This document shows, piece after piece, positions 42,443 through 51,192 of a DNA stretch of 64,000 bases (position 1 is its first letter; every line of letters starts with the position of its first letter). The notes beneath the pieces were generated by a model. The model was not told the DNA's origin and searched no databases. It saw only the letters and a list, made by a program, of their open reading frames with translations. The position numbers and the translations under genes are program-made. Source of the stretch: Pseudomonas extremorientalis. Lineage in GTDB: Bacteria > Pseudomonadota > Gammaproteobacteria > Pseudomonadales > Pseudomonadaceae. The stretch lies in contig NZ_MDGK01000041.1 in NCBI RefSeq assembly GCF_001870465.1, positions 124,001-188,000 of the forward strand, written 5' to 3'.

Positions 42443-44101
42443 ATGTACGTATACGACGAATACGATCAGCGCATCATCGAGGACCGCGTCAAGCAGTTCC
42501 GTGATCAGACCCGACGCTATCTGGCAGGTGAACTGAGCGAAGAAGAGTTCCGCCCTCTGCGCCTGCAAAATGGCCTTTATGTTCAGCGCTTTGCGCCGAT
42601 GCTGCGGGTGGCCGTGCCCTACGGCCAACTGACGTCGCGCCAGGTACGCATGATGGCCAAGATTGCCCGCGACTACGACAAAGGCTACGCCCACATCAGT
42701 ACCCGCCAGAACGTACAGTTCAACTGGCCGGCCCTGGAAGACGTGCCGGATATTCTGGCCGAGCTGGCCACCGTGCAGATGCACGCCATTCAGACCAGCG
42801 GTAACTGCCTGCGCAACGTGACCACCGACCAATTCGCCGGTGTCGCCGCCGACGAGCTGATCGACCCACGCCCGTGGTGTGAAATCGTGCGTCAGTGGAC
42901 CACCTTCCACCCCGAATTCGCCTACCTGCCGCGCAAGTTCAAGATCGCCATCAATGGCTCGACCTCAGACCGCGCGGCCATCGAAGTGCACGATATCGGC
43001 CTGGAGCCGGTGTACAACGCGGCCGGCGAGCTGGGCTTCCGCGTACTGGTGGGCGGCGGCCTCGGCCGTACCCCGGTGGTCGGCGCATTTATCAATGAAT
43101 TCCTGCCATGGCAGGACCTGTTGAGCTACCTCGACGCGATCCTGCGGGTCTACAACCGCTACGGCCGTCGAGACAACAAGTACAAGGCCCGGATCAAGAT
43201 CCTGGTCAAGGCGCTGACTCCAGAGGTCTTCGCCCAGAAAGTCGATGCCGAGATGGAACACCTGCGCGGCGGCCAGACCACCCTGACCGAAGCTGAAGTG
43301 CATCGTGTGGCCAAGCACTTCGTCGACCCTGAGTACAAGGTCCTGAGCAATCAGGACGCCGAGTTCGCCGCGCTGGATAAAGAACATCCAGGCTTCGCCC
43401 GCTGGCGTGCCCGCAATACCCTGGCGCACAAGAAGCCGGGTTATGTGGCGGTGACCCTGTCGTTGAAACCTACCGGCGTAGCGCCGGGCGATATTACCGA
43501 CAAGCAGCTGGACGCCGTCGCCGACCTGGCCGAGCGCTACAGCTTCGGTCAACTGCGCACCTCCCACGAGCAGAACATCATTCTCGCGGACGTTGAGCAG
43601 AGCCAGTTGTTCACTCTGTGGGGCGAGCTGCGCGAAGGCGGTTTCGCCACGCCGAACATCGGCCTGCTGACCGACATCATCTGCTGCCCGGGCGGCGATT
43701 TCTGCTCCCTGGCCAACGCCAAGTCCATCCCGATCGCCGAATCGATCCAGCGCCGTTTCGACGACCTGGACTACCTGTTCGACATCGGCGAGCTGGACCT
43801 GAACATCTCCGGTTGCATGAACGCCTGTGGTCACCACCACGTCGGCCACATCGGCATCCTGGGCGTGGACAAGAAAGGCGAAGAATTCTACCAAGTGTCC
43901 CTGGGTGGCAGCGCCAGCCGCGATGCGAGCCTGGGCAAGATCCTCGGCCCATCCTTCGCCCAGGAAGCCATGCCCGAGGTGATCGGCAAGCTGATCGACG
44001 TGTACATCGAACAGCGCACCGAAGATGAGCGCTTCATCGACACCTACCAGCGCATCGGCATCGACCTGTTCAAGGAGCGCGTCTATGCAGCGAATCATTA
44101 A
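42443..44101 (+). CDS. cysI: Assimilatory sulfite reductase haemoprotein (nitrite/sulfite reductase family)
   Basis: This 552-aa enzyme reduces sulfite to sulfide for cysteine synthesis. It carries a coupled 4Fe-4S cluster and sirohaem. The cluster ligands are CCPGGDFCS and GCMNACGHHHVGH. The repeated ferredoxin-like halves and QNVQFNWPALED (sirohaem/substrate region) fit the single-subunit type common in pseudomonads. ATG 42443 (MYVYDEYDQRIIED) has AGGA upstream; earlier in-frame codons lack such a site. It overlaps the DUF934 gene by 17 bases. Confidence 0.95.
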   Translation: MYVYDEYDQRIIEDRVKQFRDQTRRYLAGELSEEEFRPLRLQNGLYVQRFAPMLRVAVPYGQLTSRQVRMMAKIARDYDKGYAHISTRQNVQFNWPALEDVPDILAELATVQMHAIQTSGNCLRNVTTDQFAGVAADELIDPRPWCEIVRQWTTFHPEFAYLPRKFKIAINGSTSDRAAIEVHDIGLEPVYNAAGELGFRVLVGGGLGRTPVVGAFINEFLPWQDLLSYLDAILRVYNRYGRRDNKYKARIKILVKALTPEVFAQKVDAEMEHLRGGQTTLTEAEVHRVAKHFVDPEYKVLSNQDAEFAALDKEHPGFARWRARNTLAHKKPGYVAVTLSLKPTGVAPGDITDKQLDAVADLAERYSFGQLRTSHEQNIILADVEQSQLFTLWGELREGGFATPNIGLLTDIICCPGGDFCSLANAKSIPIAESIQRRFDDLDYLFDIGELDLNISGCMNACGHHHVGHIGILGVDKKGEEFYQVSLGGSASRDASLGKILGPSFAQEAMPEVIGKLIDVYIEQRTEDERFIDTYQRIGIDLFKERVYAANH

Positions 44102-44579
44102 GAACAACGAAGTCCTCGACGAAACCTGGCACCTGCTGCCCAAGGACGCGAGCTTCGACGGCATTTCCAACTGCGACGACCTGATCGTGCCGTTGGCCCT
44201 GTGGCGCGAACACGGCCACGCCCTCAAGGCCCGCGACGGCGGCCTGGGTGTGTGGCTGGACGCCGATGAAGAAGCCGAGGAGATCGGCGACGACGTGGAA
44301 CACTTTCAGGTCATCGCCCTGAACTTCCCGGCCTTCACCGACGGTCGCAACTACTCCAATGCGCGCCTGCTGCGTGACCGCTACGGTTACAAGGGGGAGT
44401 TGCGTGCGATTGGCGACGTGCTGCGCGACCAGCTGTTCTACCTGCGCCGCTGCGGGTTCGATGCCTTCGCCCTGCGCGCCGACAAAGACCCGTACGAAGC
44501 ACTGGAGAGCCTCAAGGACTTCTCGGTGACGTACCAGGCGGCAACGGATGAGCCGTTGCCGTTGTTCCGCCGGCGCTGA
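44085..44579 (+). CDS. DUF934 family protein paired with sulfite reductase
   Basis: This 164-aa protein starts inside the end of cysI at ATG 44085 (MQRIIKNNEVLDETWHLL). DUF934 proteins are almost always next to cysI-type reductases in proteobacteria and are usually labelled oxidoreductases. The middle segment NFPAFTDGRNYSNARLLRDRYGYKGELRAIGDVLRDQLFYLRRCGFDAF is the conserved core. It is presumed to assist sulfite reduction, perhaps in electron delivery; this is inference from context. A terminator follows. Confidence 0.9.
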   Translation: MQRIIKNNEVLDETWHLLPKDASFDGISNCDDLIVPLALWREHGHALKARDGGLGVWLDADEEAEEIGDDVEHFQVIALNFPAFTDGRNYSNARLLRDRYGYKGELRAIGDVLRDQLFYLRRCGFDAFALRADKDPYEALESLKDFSVTYQAATDEPLPLFRRR

Positions 44580-44592
44580 ATCGCTGCAAATG

Positions 44593-44619
44593 AAAAACCC
44601 TGGCATGCCAGGGTTTTTT
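44593..44619. terminator. Terminator after the cysI operon
   Basis: AAAAACCCTGGCA pairs perfectly with TGCCAGGGTTTTT (44593-44618), with T runs on the plus side and A runs on the other, so it may also end the converging MerR gene. Confidence 0.87.
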
Positions 44620-45023
44620 CATGGGTTGGATTTGATCGACGCCAGCACCTGCTTCTGCCCCATCGAACACGGCACCCCTTCCGGCTGCGCCTGCACTGCC
44701 TCGATCACACCCAGTAGTTGCGCCTTGCTGTGGGCCAACTGCGCCTGCATGGCTTCAATCTGCTCCACCTTGCGCTCCAGCGCTTCGAGCAACGCCTCAC
44801 GCTTGTGCTCCCCTGGCGCGGGCATCAACGCCTTGAGTTCCTGCAAGGTGAACCCGGCCTGCTGCGCGCTCTGGATCAATTGCAGGGTCTGCAATGCTTC
44901 GGGTGCATAGCGTCGATAGCCGTTGGCCTGCCGCCCCACTTGGCTGATCAGGCCCTGCGCCTCATAGAACCGGATACGCGACGCCGCCAGCCCACTCTGT
45001 TTTGCCAGTTCTCCAATATTCAT
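44619..45023 (-). CDS. MerR-family transcriptional regulator
   Basis: This 134-aa regulator has the MerR winged-helix signature MNIGELAKQSGLAASRIRFYEAQGLI, followed by NGYRRYAPEAL and a dimerising coiled coil (LLEALERKVEQIEAMQAQLAHSKAQLL). The C-terminal end has a single Cys (GVPCSMGQK) and no metal-binding pair. The sensed signal may be an electrophile or organic compound. It is divergent from the flavin oxidoreductase, with a MerR-type promoter between them, so it very probably controls that gene. Confidence 0.9.
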   Translation of the reverse strand: MNIGELAKQSGLAASRIRFYEAQGLISQVGRQANGYRRYAPEALQTLQLIQSAQQAGFTLQELKALMPAPGEHKREALLEALERKVEQIEAMQAQLAHSKAQLLGVIEAVQAQPEGVPCSMGQKQVLASIKSNP

Positions 45024-45035
45024 CGAACTACCTGC

Positions 45036-45066
45036 TTGACCTTAAAGTTACCTTTAAGCTTAGCCT
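45036..45066 (+). promoter_or_regulatory. MerR-type promoter with 19-bp spacer and dyad
   Basis: TTGACC (45036-45041) and TAGCCT (45061-45066) are spaced 19 bases. The inverted repeat CTTAAAG-TTAC-CTTTAAG (45041-45058) lies between them. This is the architecture that MerR proteins activate by DNA untwisting. It reads into the flavin oxidoreductase. Confidence 0.75.
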
Positions 45067-45094
45067 GAGGCCTCCCCTGCTCAGGAGTCAACTC

Positions 45095-46327
45095 ATGTCG
45101 CCCTTTGAAACTCTGCAACTGCCCAATGGCCAAGTCCTTTCCAACCGTATCGCCAAGGCGGCGATGGAAGAGAACATGGCGGACGCCCGGCAAGCGCCCT
45201 CCCCCGAGCTGAAGCAGCTCTACACGGCCTGGGCCGATGGCGAGCCGGGCCTGTTGATCAGCGGCAACGTGATGGTCGACCGCCGCGCCATGACCGGCCC
45301 CGGCGGCGTTGCCCTTGAGGACGAGCAGCAACTGCAGCGCTTTCGCGAATGGGCCGACGTGGCGCGGCGCAAGAACGTGCACTTCTGGGTGCAACTCAGC
45401 CATCCTGGGCGCCAGACACCCGCCAACCTGCGCCAGCAGGCCATTGCACCGTCCGCCGTGGCGCTCGACCTCGGCGGTTTCTCAAAGATGTTTGCCACGC
45501 CCAAGGCCATGACCGAGGCCGACATCCAGGACGTGATCCAGCGCTTCGCCACCAGCGCCCGCCTGGCCGAGAAAGCCGGTTTTACCGGCGTACAGATCCA
45601 CGGTGCACACGGCTACTTGCTCAGCCAATTCCTGTCGCCGTTGAGCAACCAACGGACGGATCGCTGGGGCGGTTCACTGGAGAACCGTGCACGCCTGCTC
45701 CTGGACGTGATCCGTGCGGTACGCGACGGTGTCAGCCCGTCGTTTTGTGTGTCGGTCAAACTCAACTCCGCTGATTTCCAGCGCGGTGGGTTCGAAGAAG
45801 CGGATGCACGCGCCGTGGTCGAGATGCTCAATCCGCTGTCCATCGACCTGCTGGAATTGTCCGGCGGCAGCTATGAAGCACCGGCCATGCAAGGCGAAGC
45901 ACGGGACGGCCGGACCCTGGCCCGGGAGGCGTATTTCCTTGAATTCGCCAGCGAAGTCGCCGCCATTGCCCAGATGCCCGTGATGGTCACCGGCGGCATC
46001 CGTCGCCTGCCCATCGTGCAACAAGTGCTCGACAGCGGTATCGCCATGGCCGGCATCGCCACCGCCCTGACGCTGGAACCGCAACTGATCCAGCACTGGC
46101 GCGAAGGCCGCGACCCCAACCCGCAACTCAAACCCATCGACTGGAAGCGCAAGCCCCTGGCATCCCTGGCCATTCTCGCCGTGGTGCGCTACCAGATGCG
46201 TCGCCTCAGCCGCGGCCATCTGCCCAAGGCCCACGTCGCACCTTGCATGGCGCTGGTGCGTGACCAATGGTTTCTGGCCCGGCGCACCCGGCAATATCGC
46301 GCGGCCATGACGCAATCTTCACATTAA
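45095..46327 (+). CDS. NADH:flavin oxidoreductase (Old Yellow Enzyme family)
   Basis: This 410-aa FMN-dependent enzyme probably reduces activated alkenes or other electrophiles. The TIM-barrel family motifs are NRIAKAAMEENMAD near the start, VQLSHPGRQTP, and GVQIHGAHGYLLSQFLSPLSNQRTDRWGGSLENRARLL (active-site His and FMN phosphate loop); VMVTGGIRR comes later. CAGGAG lies before ATG 45095. It is controlled, by context, by the divergent MerR regulator. It may protect against reactive carbonyl or quinone compounds. Confidence 0.92.
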   Translation: MSPFETLQLPNGQVLSNRIAKAAMEENMADARQAPSPELKQLYTAWADGEPGLLISGNVMVDRRAMTGPGGVALEDEQQLQRFREWADVARRKNVHFWVQLSHPGRQTPANLRQQAIAPSAVALDLGGFSKMFATPKAMTEADIQDVIQRFATSARLAEKAGFTGVQIHGAHGYLLSQFLSPLSNQRTDRWGGSLENRARLLLDVIRAVRDGVSPSFCVSVKLNSADFQRGGFEEADARAVVEMLNPLSIDLLELSGGSYEAPAMQGEARDGRTLAREAYFLEFASEVAAIAQMPVMVTGGIRRLPIVQQVLDSGIAMAGIATALTLEPQLIQHWREGRDPNPQLKPIDWKRKPLASLAILAVVRYQMRRLSRGHLPKAHVAPCMALVRDQWFLARRTRQYRAAMTQSSH

Positions 46328-46404
46328 AGGCGGAGCATTCGCCGTGATCGAACTGTCCCCTATTGATCAGCAGTTTTTAACCTCACTGACGATTGGAGTT
46401 CTTC

Positions 46405-48129
46405 ATGGCGAAAATCAACCTGGCCCAGCAATTGGCGACCACCCTTGAACAGGCGGGCATCAAGCGCATCTGGGGCCTGACCGGCGACAGCCTCAACGGC
46501 CTCACCGACGCGCTGCGCACCATGGACAGCATCGAGTGGATGCACGTGCGCCACGAAGAAGTGGCGGCGTTCGCCGCCGGCGCCGAAGCGGCTGCTACTG
46601 GCGAGCTGACGGTGTGCGCTGGCAGTTGCGGGCCGGGCAACCTGCATTTGATCAACGGGCTGTTCGACTGCCATCGCAACCATGTGCCAGTGCTGGCGAT
46701 TGCCGCGCAAATTCCATCTTCAGAGATTGGCCTGAACTACTTCCAGGAAACCCATCCCCAGGAACTGTTCAAGGAATGCAGCCACTTTATCGAGCTGGTC
46801 ACCAACCCCGAGCAGATGCCCCAGGTACTGCATCGCGCCATGCGTTCGGCGATCCTCAATCGCGGCGTGGCCGTGGTGGTAATACCGGGCGATGTATCGC
46901 TGCTGGAGGTCGAGGACAAACTCAAGCCGTGGCCCGCCCTGCATGCACCGCGTACGCTGCCAGCGGAACAGGACCTGCAACGCCTCACCGATATCCTCGA
47001 AAACAGCCGCAAGGTCACCCTGCTCTGCGGCAGCGGGTGTGCCGGAGCCCATGATCAAGTGGTCGCCCTCGCCGACGCACTGGGCGCCCCCGTGGTACAC
47101 GCGCTACGTGGCAAGGAGCATGTGGAGTGGGATAACCCGTTCGACGTCGGCATGACCGGCCTGATCGGTTTCAGCTCCGGCTACCACGCCATGCTCGACT
47201 GCGACACGCTGATCATGCTCGGCACCGATTTCCCTTACCGCCAGTTCTACCCCACCGACGCCAAGATCATCCAGGTCGACCGCAACCCACAGGCACTCGG
47301 TCGACGTGCCACGCTGGACCTGGGTATCGCCGCCGACGTCAGCGAAACCGTCGCTGCGCTGCTGCCAAGGTTAACGCGCAAGACTGATCGCAGCTTTCTC
47401 GAAACGTCCTTGAAGCATTATGAAAAAGCCCGTCAAGGGCTGGACGACCTGGCCCAGCCGTCGAAAGCCAACCGGCCGATTCACCCACAGTACGTGGCAC
47501 GCCTGCTCAGTGAGTTGGCGGATGACGATGCGATCTTCACCGCCGATGTCGGCTCTCCCACCGTGTGGGCAGCGCGCTATTTGAAGATGAACGGCAAGCG
47601 CCGCCTGATCGGTTCGTTCAACCATGGTTCGATGGCCAATGCCATGCCCCAGGCCATTGGCGCGCAGGCGGCATTCCCCAATCGCCAGGTGATCTCGATG
47701 TCGGGTGACGGCGGTTTCGCCATGCTGATGGGCGATTTTATTTCGCTGGCGCAACTGAAGCTGCCAGTCAAAGTCATCGTATTCGATAACTCGTCCCTGG
47801 GCTTTGTCGCCATGGAAATGAAGGCGGCGGGCTACCTGGACGCCGGCACCGAGCTGAAAAACCCGGATTTCGCCGCCATGTCCAACGCCATGGGCATCCT
47901 CGGCATTCGCGTGGAGCAATCCGAAGACCTGGAACCGGCCCTGCGCCGCGCCCTGGCCCATGACGGACCGGTGCTGGTGGATGTGGTCACCGCCACTCAG
48001 GAATTGGTGATGCCGCCGACGATCAAGCTGGAACAGGCCAAGGGGTTCAGCCTGTACATGCTCAAGGCGGTGATGAGTGGGCGTGGCGATGAGGTGATCG
48101 AACTGGCACGCACCAACTGGCTGCGCTGA
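46405..48129 (+). CDS. poxB: Pyruvate dehydrogenase (ubiquinone), PoxB-type ThDP enzyme
   Basis: This 574-aa enzyme decarboxylates pyruvate to acetate and CO2, passing electrons to ubiquinone at the membrane. The catalytic Glu lies in VRHEEVAAFAAGAEA. The thiamine diphosphate site is GDGGFAMLMGDFISLAQLKLPVKVIVFDNSS, and the FAD region is in the middle domain. The length matches E. coli PoxB (572 aa). I chose ATG 46405, with GGAG upstream, over the TTG at 46393. It follows the flavin oxidoreductase by 77 bases and may be cotranscribed or separate. Confidence 0.93.
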   Translation: MAKINLAQQLATTLEQAGIKRIWGLTGDSLNGLTDALRTMDSIEWMHVRHEEVAAFAAGAEAAATGELTVCAGSCGPGNLHLINGLFDCHRNHVPVLAIAAQIPSSEIGLNYFQETHPQELFKECSHFIELVTNPEQMPQVLHRAMRSAILNRGVAVVVIPGDVSLLEVEDKLKPWPALHAPRTLPAEQDLQRLTDILENSRKVTLLCGSGCAGAHDQVVALADALGAPVVHALRGKEHVEWDNPFDVGMTGLIGFSSGYHAMLDCDTLIMLGTDFPYRQFYPTDAKIIQVDRNPQALGRRATLDLGIAADVSETVAALLPRLTRKTDRSFLETSLKHYEKARQGLDDLAQPSKANRPIHPQYVARLLSELADDDAIFTADVGSPTVWAARYLKMNGKRRLIGSFNHGSMANAMPQAIGAQAAFPNRQVISMSGDGGFAMLMGDFISLAQLKLPVKVIVFDNSSLGFVAMEMKAAGYLDAGTELKNPDFAAMSNAMGILGIRVEQSEDLEPALRRALAHDGPVLVDVVTATQELVMPPTIKLEQAKGFSLYMLKAVMSGRGDEVIELARTNWLR

Positions 48130-48136
48130 ACCCAAC

Positions 48137-48154
48137 GTGGGAGCTTGCTCCCAC
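48137..48154. repeat. Short REP-like palindrome
   Basis: GTGGGAGCTTGCTCCCAC is an exact palindrome with 8-base arms. It shares the GTGGGAG end with the larger REP doublets of this window but lacks the GGGCTTGCCC core. It lies after poxB. Confidence 0.7.
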
Positions 48155-48174
48155 TGCTGGACCTGATTGCCCGA

Positions 48175-48732
48175 TCAAGCGAGCTGTTTTTCGACCCATT
48201 TACCGTAGGCATCGATGAAGGCCTGCAGGAACGGTCTGGTCTTCTCGGACACCTTGCCCGCCTCATCGAACACACTGCCCGCGCCGCCCAGGTAGGCCTC
48301 CGGCTGCTGCATGCACGGCACATCGAGGAATACCAGGGACTGGCGCAGGTGATGGTTGGCGCCAAACCCGCCAATCGCACCCGGCGATACGCTGATGATC
48401 GCCCCCGGCTTGCCACTCCAGGCACTCTGCCCGTACGGCCGGGAACCCACGTCGATGGCGTTCTTCAACGGGGCCGGGACGGAGCGGTTGTATTCCGGGG
48501 TCACGAATAACACCGCGTCGGATGAGCTCACCTGTTTGCGGAAAGTACTGTAGGCTGCCGGCGGTGATGCTCCGTCAATGTCTTCGTTGTAGAGCGGCAA
48601 ATCGCCAATTTCCACAATGTTCAACTTCAGGTTGGCAGGGGCCAGTTCAGCCAATGCCAGGGCGACCTTGCGGTTGATCGAGTCTTTTCTCAAGCTGCCG
48701 ACCACGACGGCGATGGTGTAGACCTTGCTCAT
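48175..48732 (-). CDS. NADPH-dependent FMN reductase (quinone/chromate reductase type)
   Basis: This 185-aa flavodoxin-like protein resembles ChrR/YieF. The FMN phosphate loop is VGSLRKDSINRKVA, and TPEYNRSVPAPLKNAIDVGSRP is the family signature. Such enzymes reduce quinones by two electrons and also chromate or azo dyes, giving protection from oxidative stress. The gene is convergent with poxB and stands alone. Confidence 0.92.
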   Translation of the reverse strand: MSKVYTIAVVVGSLRKDSINRKVALALAELAPANLKLNIVEIGDLPLYNEDIDGASPPAAYSTFRKQVSSSDAVLFVTPEYNRSVPAPLKNAIDVGSRPYGQSAWSGKPGAIISVSPGAIGGFGANHHLRQSLVFLDVPCMQQPEAYLGGAGSVFDEAGKVSEKTRPFLQAFIDAYGKWVEKQLA

Positions 48733-48960
48733 TGGGGTTTCCCGACGTCTGACTAAAGGAGCTTGTAGTTATAAAGTCTTCGCGACGGGTTCACCAGAAG
48801 GTTTTTGATAATCCTGCGGGCACTTGCATTGCGCAGCATCATGTAGGAAGCATCTTAAAACATCGGCGAATAGTATTTTTATTCCGTAAGTAAACTACCC
48901 AGCTCCATGACGGTCTACAGAACCGCAAATCGAGTGTTTATCTCCAGAGGTTCTAAACAG

Positions 48961-49197
48961 ATGGCAGCAGTATTAGTCGGACAGTTTCATGCCAGAGACG
49001 CAGAAGGACGCGTGTATTCGGTGCATGAGTTCCAGGAATCCAACCCGGCGCAAGGCGACCTGGCTGGCTCGGCACCTACCATTACCTACAAGCTGGCCAT
49101 TGGCGACCGTGTAGAGAAACTGGAAGGCGACGAATTCAAGCTGATCCAATCGGGCACCATTCTCGTGCGCGAATCGCAAACCACCCTCGCGTCATAA
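48961..49197 (+). CDS. Small conserved protein of unknown function (78 aa)
   Basis: A soluble 78-aa protein starting MAAVLVGQFHARDAEGRVYSVHEF, with AGAGG about 11 bases before ATG 48961; an upstream in-frame ATG at 48907 would add 18 residues without a better site. The repeated beta-strand pattern (TITYKLAIGDRVEKLEGDEFKLIQSGTILVRE) suggests a small all-beta fold. There is no signal peptide or membrane helix. I do not recognise the family. It is isolated between divergent and convergent neighbours. Confidence 0.7.
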   Translation: MAAVLVGQFHARDAEGRVYSVHEFQESNPAQGDLAGSAPTITYKLAIGDRVEKLEGDEFKLIQSGTILVRESQTTLAS

Positions 49198-49258
49198 GAT
49201 CCCGCCTTATCCACCTGCTCAGTCCTGGCCATTGACGGCGTTGACTGGGCTGGGGTGA

Positions 49259-49603
49259 TCACGGGCGACGGATCTCGGTGACTTCAATGCCCTGCTCGCC
49301 CTCGACCTTCTTCACGATCACCACCAATCGCCCCCGCTCACCCTCCACCGCGAACATGGAACGCTGGTAGCCCGCCGTGTTGTAGCCTGGGTACGCCACC
49401 ACCTGCCTGACCAGTTCAATACCCAACACCGCCCCCACCTGTTCGATGACCTGTTCCTGGGAACGGATAAACGCTTCAATTGCCAGGTTTTCCGGCGCGG
49501 TTTCGTTTTGACTGTTGAAGAGATAAGCAGCCACGCACCCTACGGTCACCAGGACCAGCAGTTGCTTGACCGTTACCCCGAGGAATATCGAGGGTAGAGG
49601 CAT
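49259..49603 (-). CDS. Membrane-anchored periplasmic protein of unknown function (114 aa)
   Basis: A 114-aa protein with one N-terminal membrane helix (VTVKQLLVLVTVGCVAAYLF) and a periplasmic part of about 80 residues. The remainder (VGAVLGIELVRQVVAYPGYNTAGYQRSMFAVEGERGRLVVIVKKVEGEQGIEVTEIR) alternates strands in a way reminiscent of Coa1/Tim21-type domains, but I would not assign it. It stands alone, convergent with the 78-aa gene. Confidence 0.68.
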   Translation of the reverse strand: MPLPSIFLGVTVKQLLVLVTVGCVAAYLFNSQNETAPENLAIEAFIRSQEQVIEQVGAVLGIELVRQVVAYPGYNTAGYQRSMFAVEGERGRLVVIVKKVEGEQGIEVTEIRRP

Positions 49604-49712
49604 GTGAGACCAGACCTGTTTTTGTTGTTAATGCCGGCAGCCGGCTTTGGTCGTTAATGATCAGCGCAGCCATTCTATTGAATACCCGGCTCGCTGCACA
49701 TAGACTCCGGCG

Positions 49713-50606
49713 ATGCGTTTACGTCATATCGAAGTGATTCAGGCCATCTTGCAGACCGGACACCTCGGCACGGCCGCCGAGTGGTTGCAACTTCCCGTGG
49801 GCGATGTGGACTCGGCGCTCAAGGACGCCGAGCAACAGCTCGGCTTCATGTTGTTCGCCAGTGTGCGCGGGCGTTTGCAGGCTACCCGGGAAACCCTGGA
49901 ACTGCAGGCGGAAATTGCCCATGTGTATGAGGCCCTGGAGCCGGTGCAACGCCTGGCCAGCCGCCTGAAAAACCATCATGCCCCTGCCCTGCGCGTGCTC
50001 TGCACACCGCCGCTGGCCAATCAGCTGTTGCCGCACAGTATTGCGGTGCTGCGCCGACGCTTCCAGGACACGCCCTGCAACCTGTCGAGCCAAACCACCC
50101 GGGAGATCATCAGGAGCCTGCTGCTGCACGAAGCCGACGTGGGTTTGAGCCTGCATGACCCGGAGCACCCGCAGATCCACTGCACCGTACTCGCCCAGGG
50201 CAAGCTGCAACTGCTGGCGCCCCATGGTTGGCTCAAACCCAAGCAGAAGTACATTGCGCTGCAGGACCTCGCCGGACAATCGATGATCGGCCTGGAGGGC
50301 CAGGACCCGCTCAGCCGCCTGCTGGACGCCAAGCTGCAAGCCTTGCGCCCGCTGCCGGTGGTGCAGACGCGGGTGCAGACCTACCAGATGATGCGCAGCA
50401 TGGTGGAAGCAGGCGAAGGCCTGGCGGTGGTCGACCCGTTCACCGCGTTCGGCGCCCGCGAGGCCGGGCTGGATGCGTGCCCGGTGTCGCCGCCGATCAT
50501 GATCAGCCTGTATGCGCTGACCCTCAAGGATGGCCCGACCTCCCCGGCGCTGAATGCGCTGCTGGAGATCGTGACGCAGAAGGCCGAGGGTTTGTTGGCG
50601 GGTTAA
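49713..50606 (+). CDS. LysR-family transcriptional regulator
   Basis: This 297-aa regulator has the LysR N-terminal helix-turn-helix MRLRHIEVIQAILQTGHLGTAAEWLQLPVGDVDSALKDAEQQLG in a slightly divergent form. The type-2 periplasmic-binding effector domain follows (LRVLCTPPLANQLLP to the end). It overlaps the converging GNAT gene by 4 bases. The target genes and ligand are not evident. No divergent operon is present, since the upstream neighbour is the 114-aa membrane protein. Confidence 0.88.
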   Translation: MRLRHIEVIQAILQTGHLGTAAEWLQLPVGDVDSALKDAEQQLGFMLFASVRGRLQATRETLELQAEIAHVYEALEPVQRLASRLKNHHAPALRVLCTPPLANQLLPHSIAVLRRRFQDTPCNLSSQTTREIIRSLLLHEADVGLSLHDPEHPQIHCTVLAQGKLQLLAPHGWLKPKQKYIALQDLAGQSMIGLEGQDPLSRLLDAKLQALRPLPVVQTRVQTYQMMRSMVEAGEGLAVVDPFTAFGAREAGLDACPVSPPIMISLYALTLKDGPTSPALNALLEIVTQKAEGLLAG

Positions 50607-51184
50607 GCGTTGCCGGCTTCGCTCTTGAACAACCGATACCAGAATATCGCCACTTCGCGGGTCTGCGGGTCGATACCGCGATAGCGCAGATGGTCGATGC
50701 CGCCCATCACATAGCCGCAACGCTCGTACAAGCGGCAGGCACCGAGGTTGTTGTTCTGGGTTTCGAGCATCATGCCGGGCAGGTTTTTCTTGCGGCTCCA
50801 GAACTGCGCCACATCCAGCAACGCCTTGGCTACTCCGTGGCGTCGCGCAGGCAAGGCCACCGCCAACTCGTCGACATGGGCAAAGCCGTTCCAGTTGGTG
50901 CTGACCACGATGTGCCCCACCGCCCGGTCGTCCAGGTAGGCCATGAAGATCGCACTGTCGGGCGCGTCACGGAAACTGGCGAACTCCTCAGGGTCAATGC
51001 CGTAGCACTTGCGGTACGGCAAGATACGCTCCACGGGCCATTGATCGACCCGCTTGCCCATCTGCGGCTCACCGTAGGCGCTGACCTCAAAGCTGAAGTC
51101 ATTGCCCCACACATAGGCATCAAAGCCTTCATCTGCGACCCGCACACTGAGTCCGGGATACTTCGGGTTCATTACAGCCTGCAT
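50603..51184 (-). CDS. GNAT family N-acetyltransferase (193 aa)
   Basis: A GNAT-fold acetyltransferase. The CoA-binding part is VDELAVALPARRHGVAKALLDVAQFW (R-H-G-V-A loop), followed by LETQNNNLGACRLYERCGYVMGG. I chose ATG 51184 (MQAVMNPKYPG), which has AAGGA 5-6 bases upstream; longer forms run into ldcA. It lies 8 bases after the ldcA stop on the same strand, so it is probably cotranscribed with the decarboxylase. A role on polyamines or amino acids is plausible but unproven. Confidence 0.87.
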   Translation of the reverse strand: MQAVMNPKYPGLSVRVADEGFDAYVWGNDFSFEVSAYGEPQMGKRVDQWPVERILPYRKCYGIDPEEFASFRDAPDSAIFMAYLDDRAVGHIVVSTNWNGFAHVDELAVALPARRHGVAKALLDVAQFWSRKKNLPGMMLETQNNNLGACRLYERCGYVMGGIDHLRYRGIDPQTREVAIFWYRLFKSEAGNA

Positions 51185-51192
51185 AAACATCC

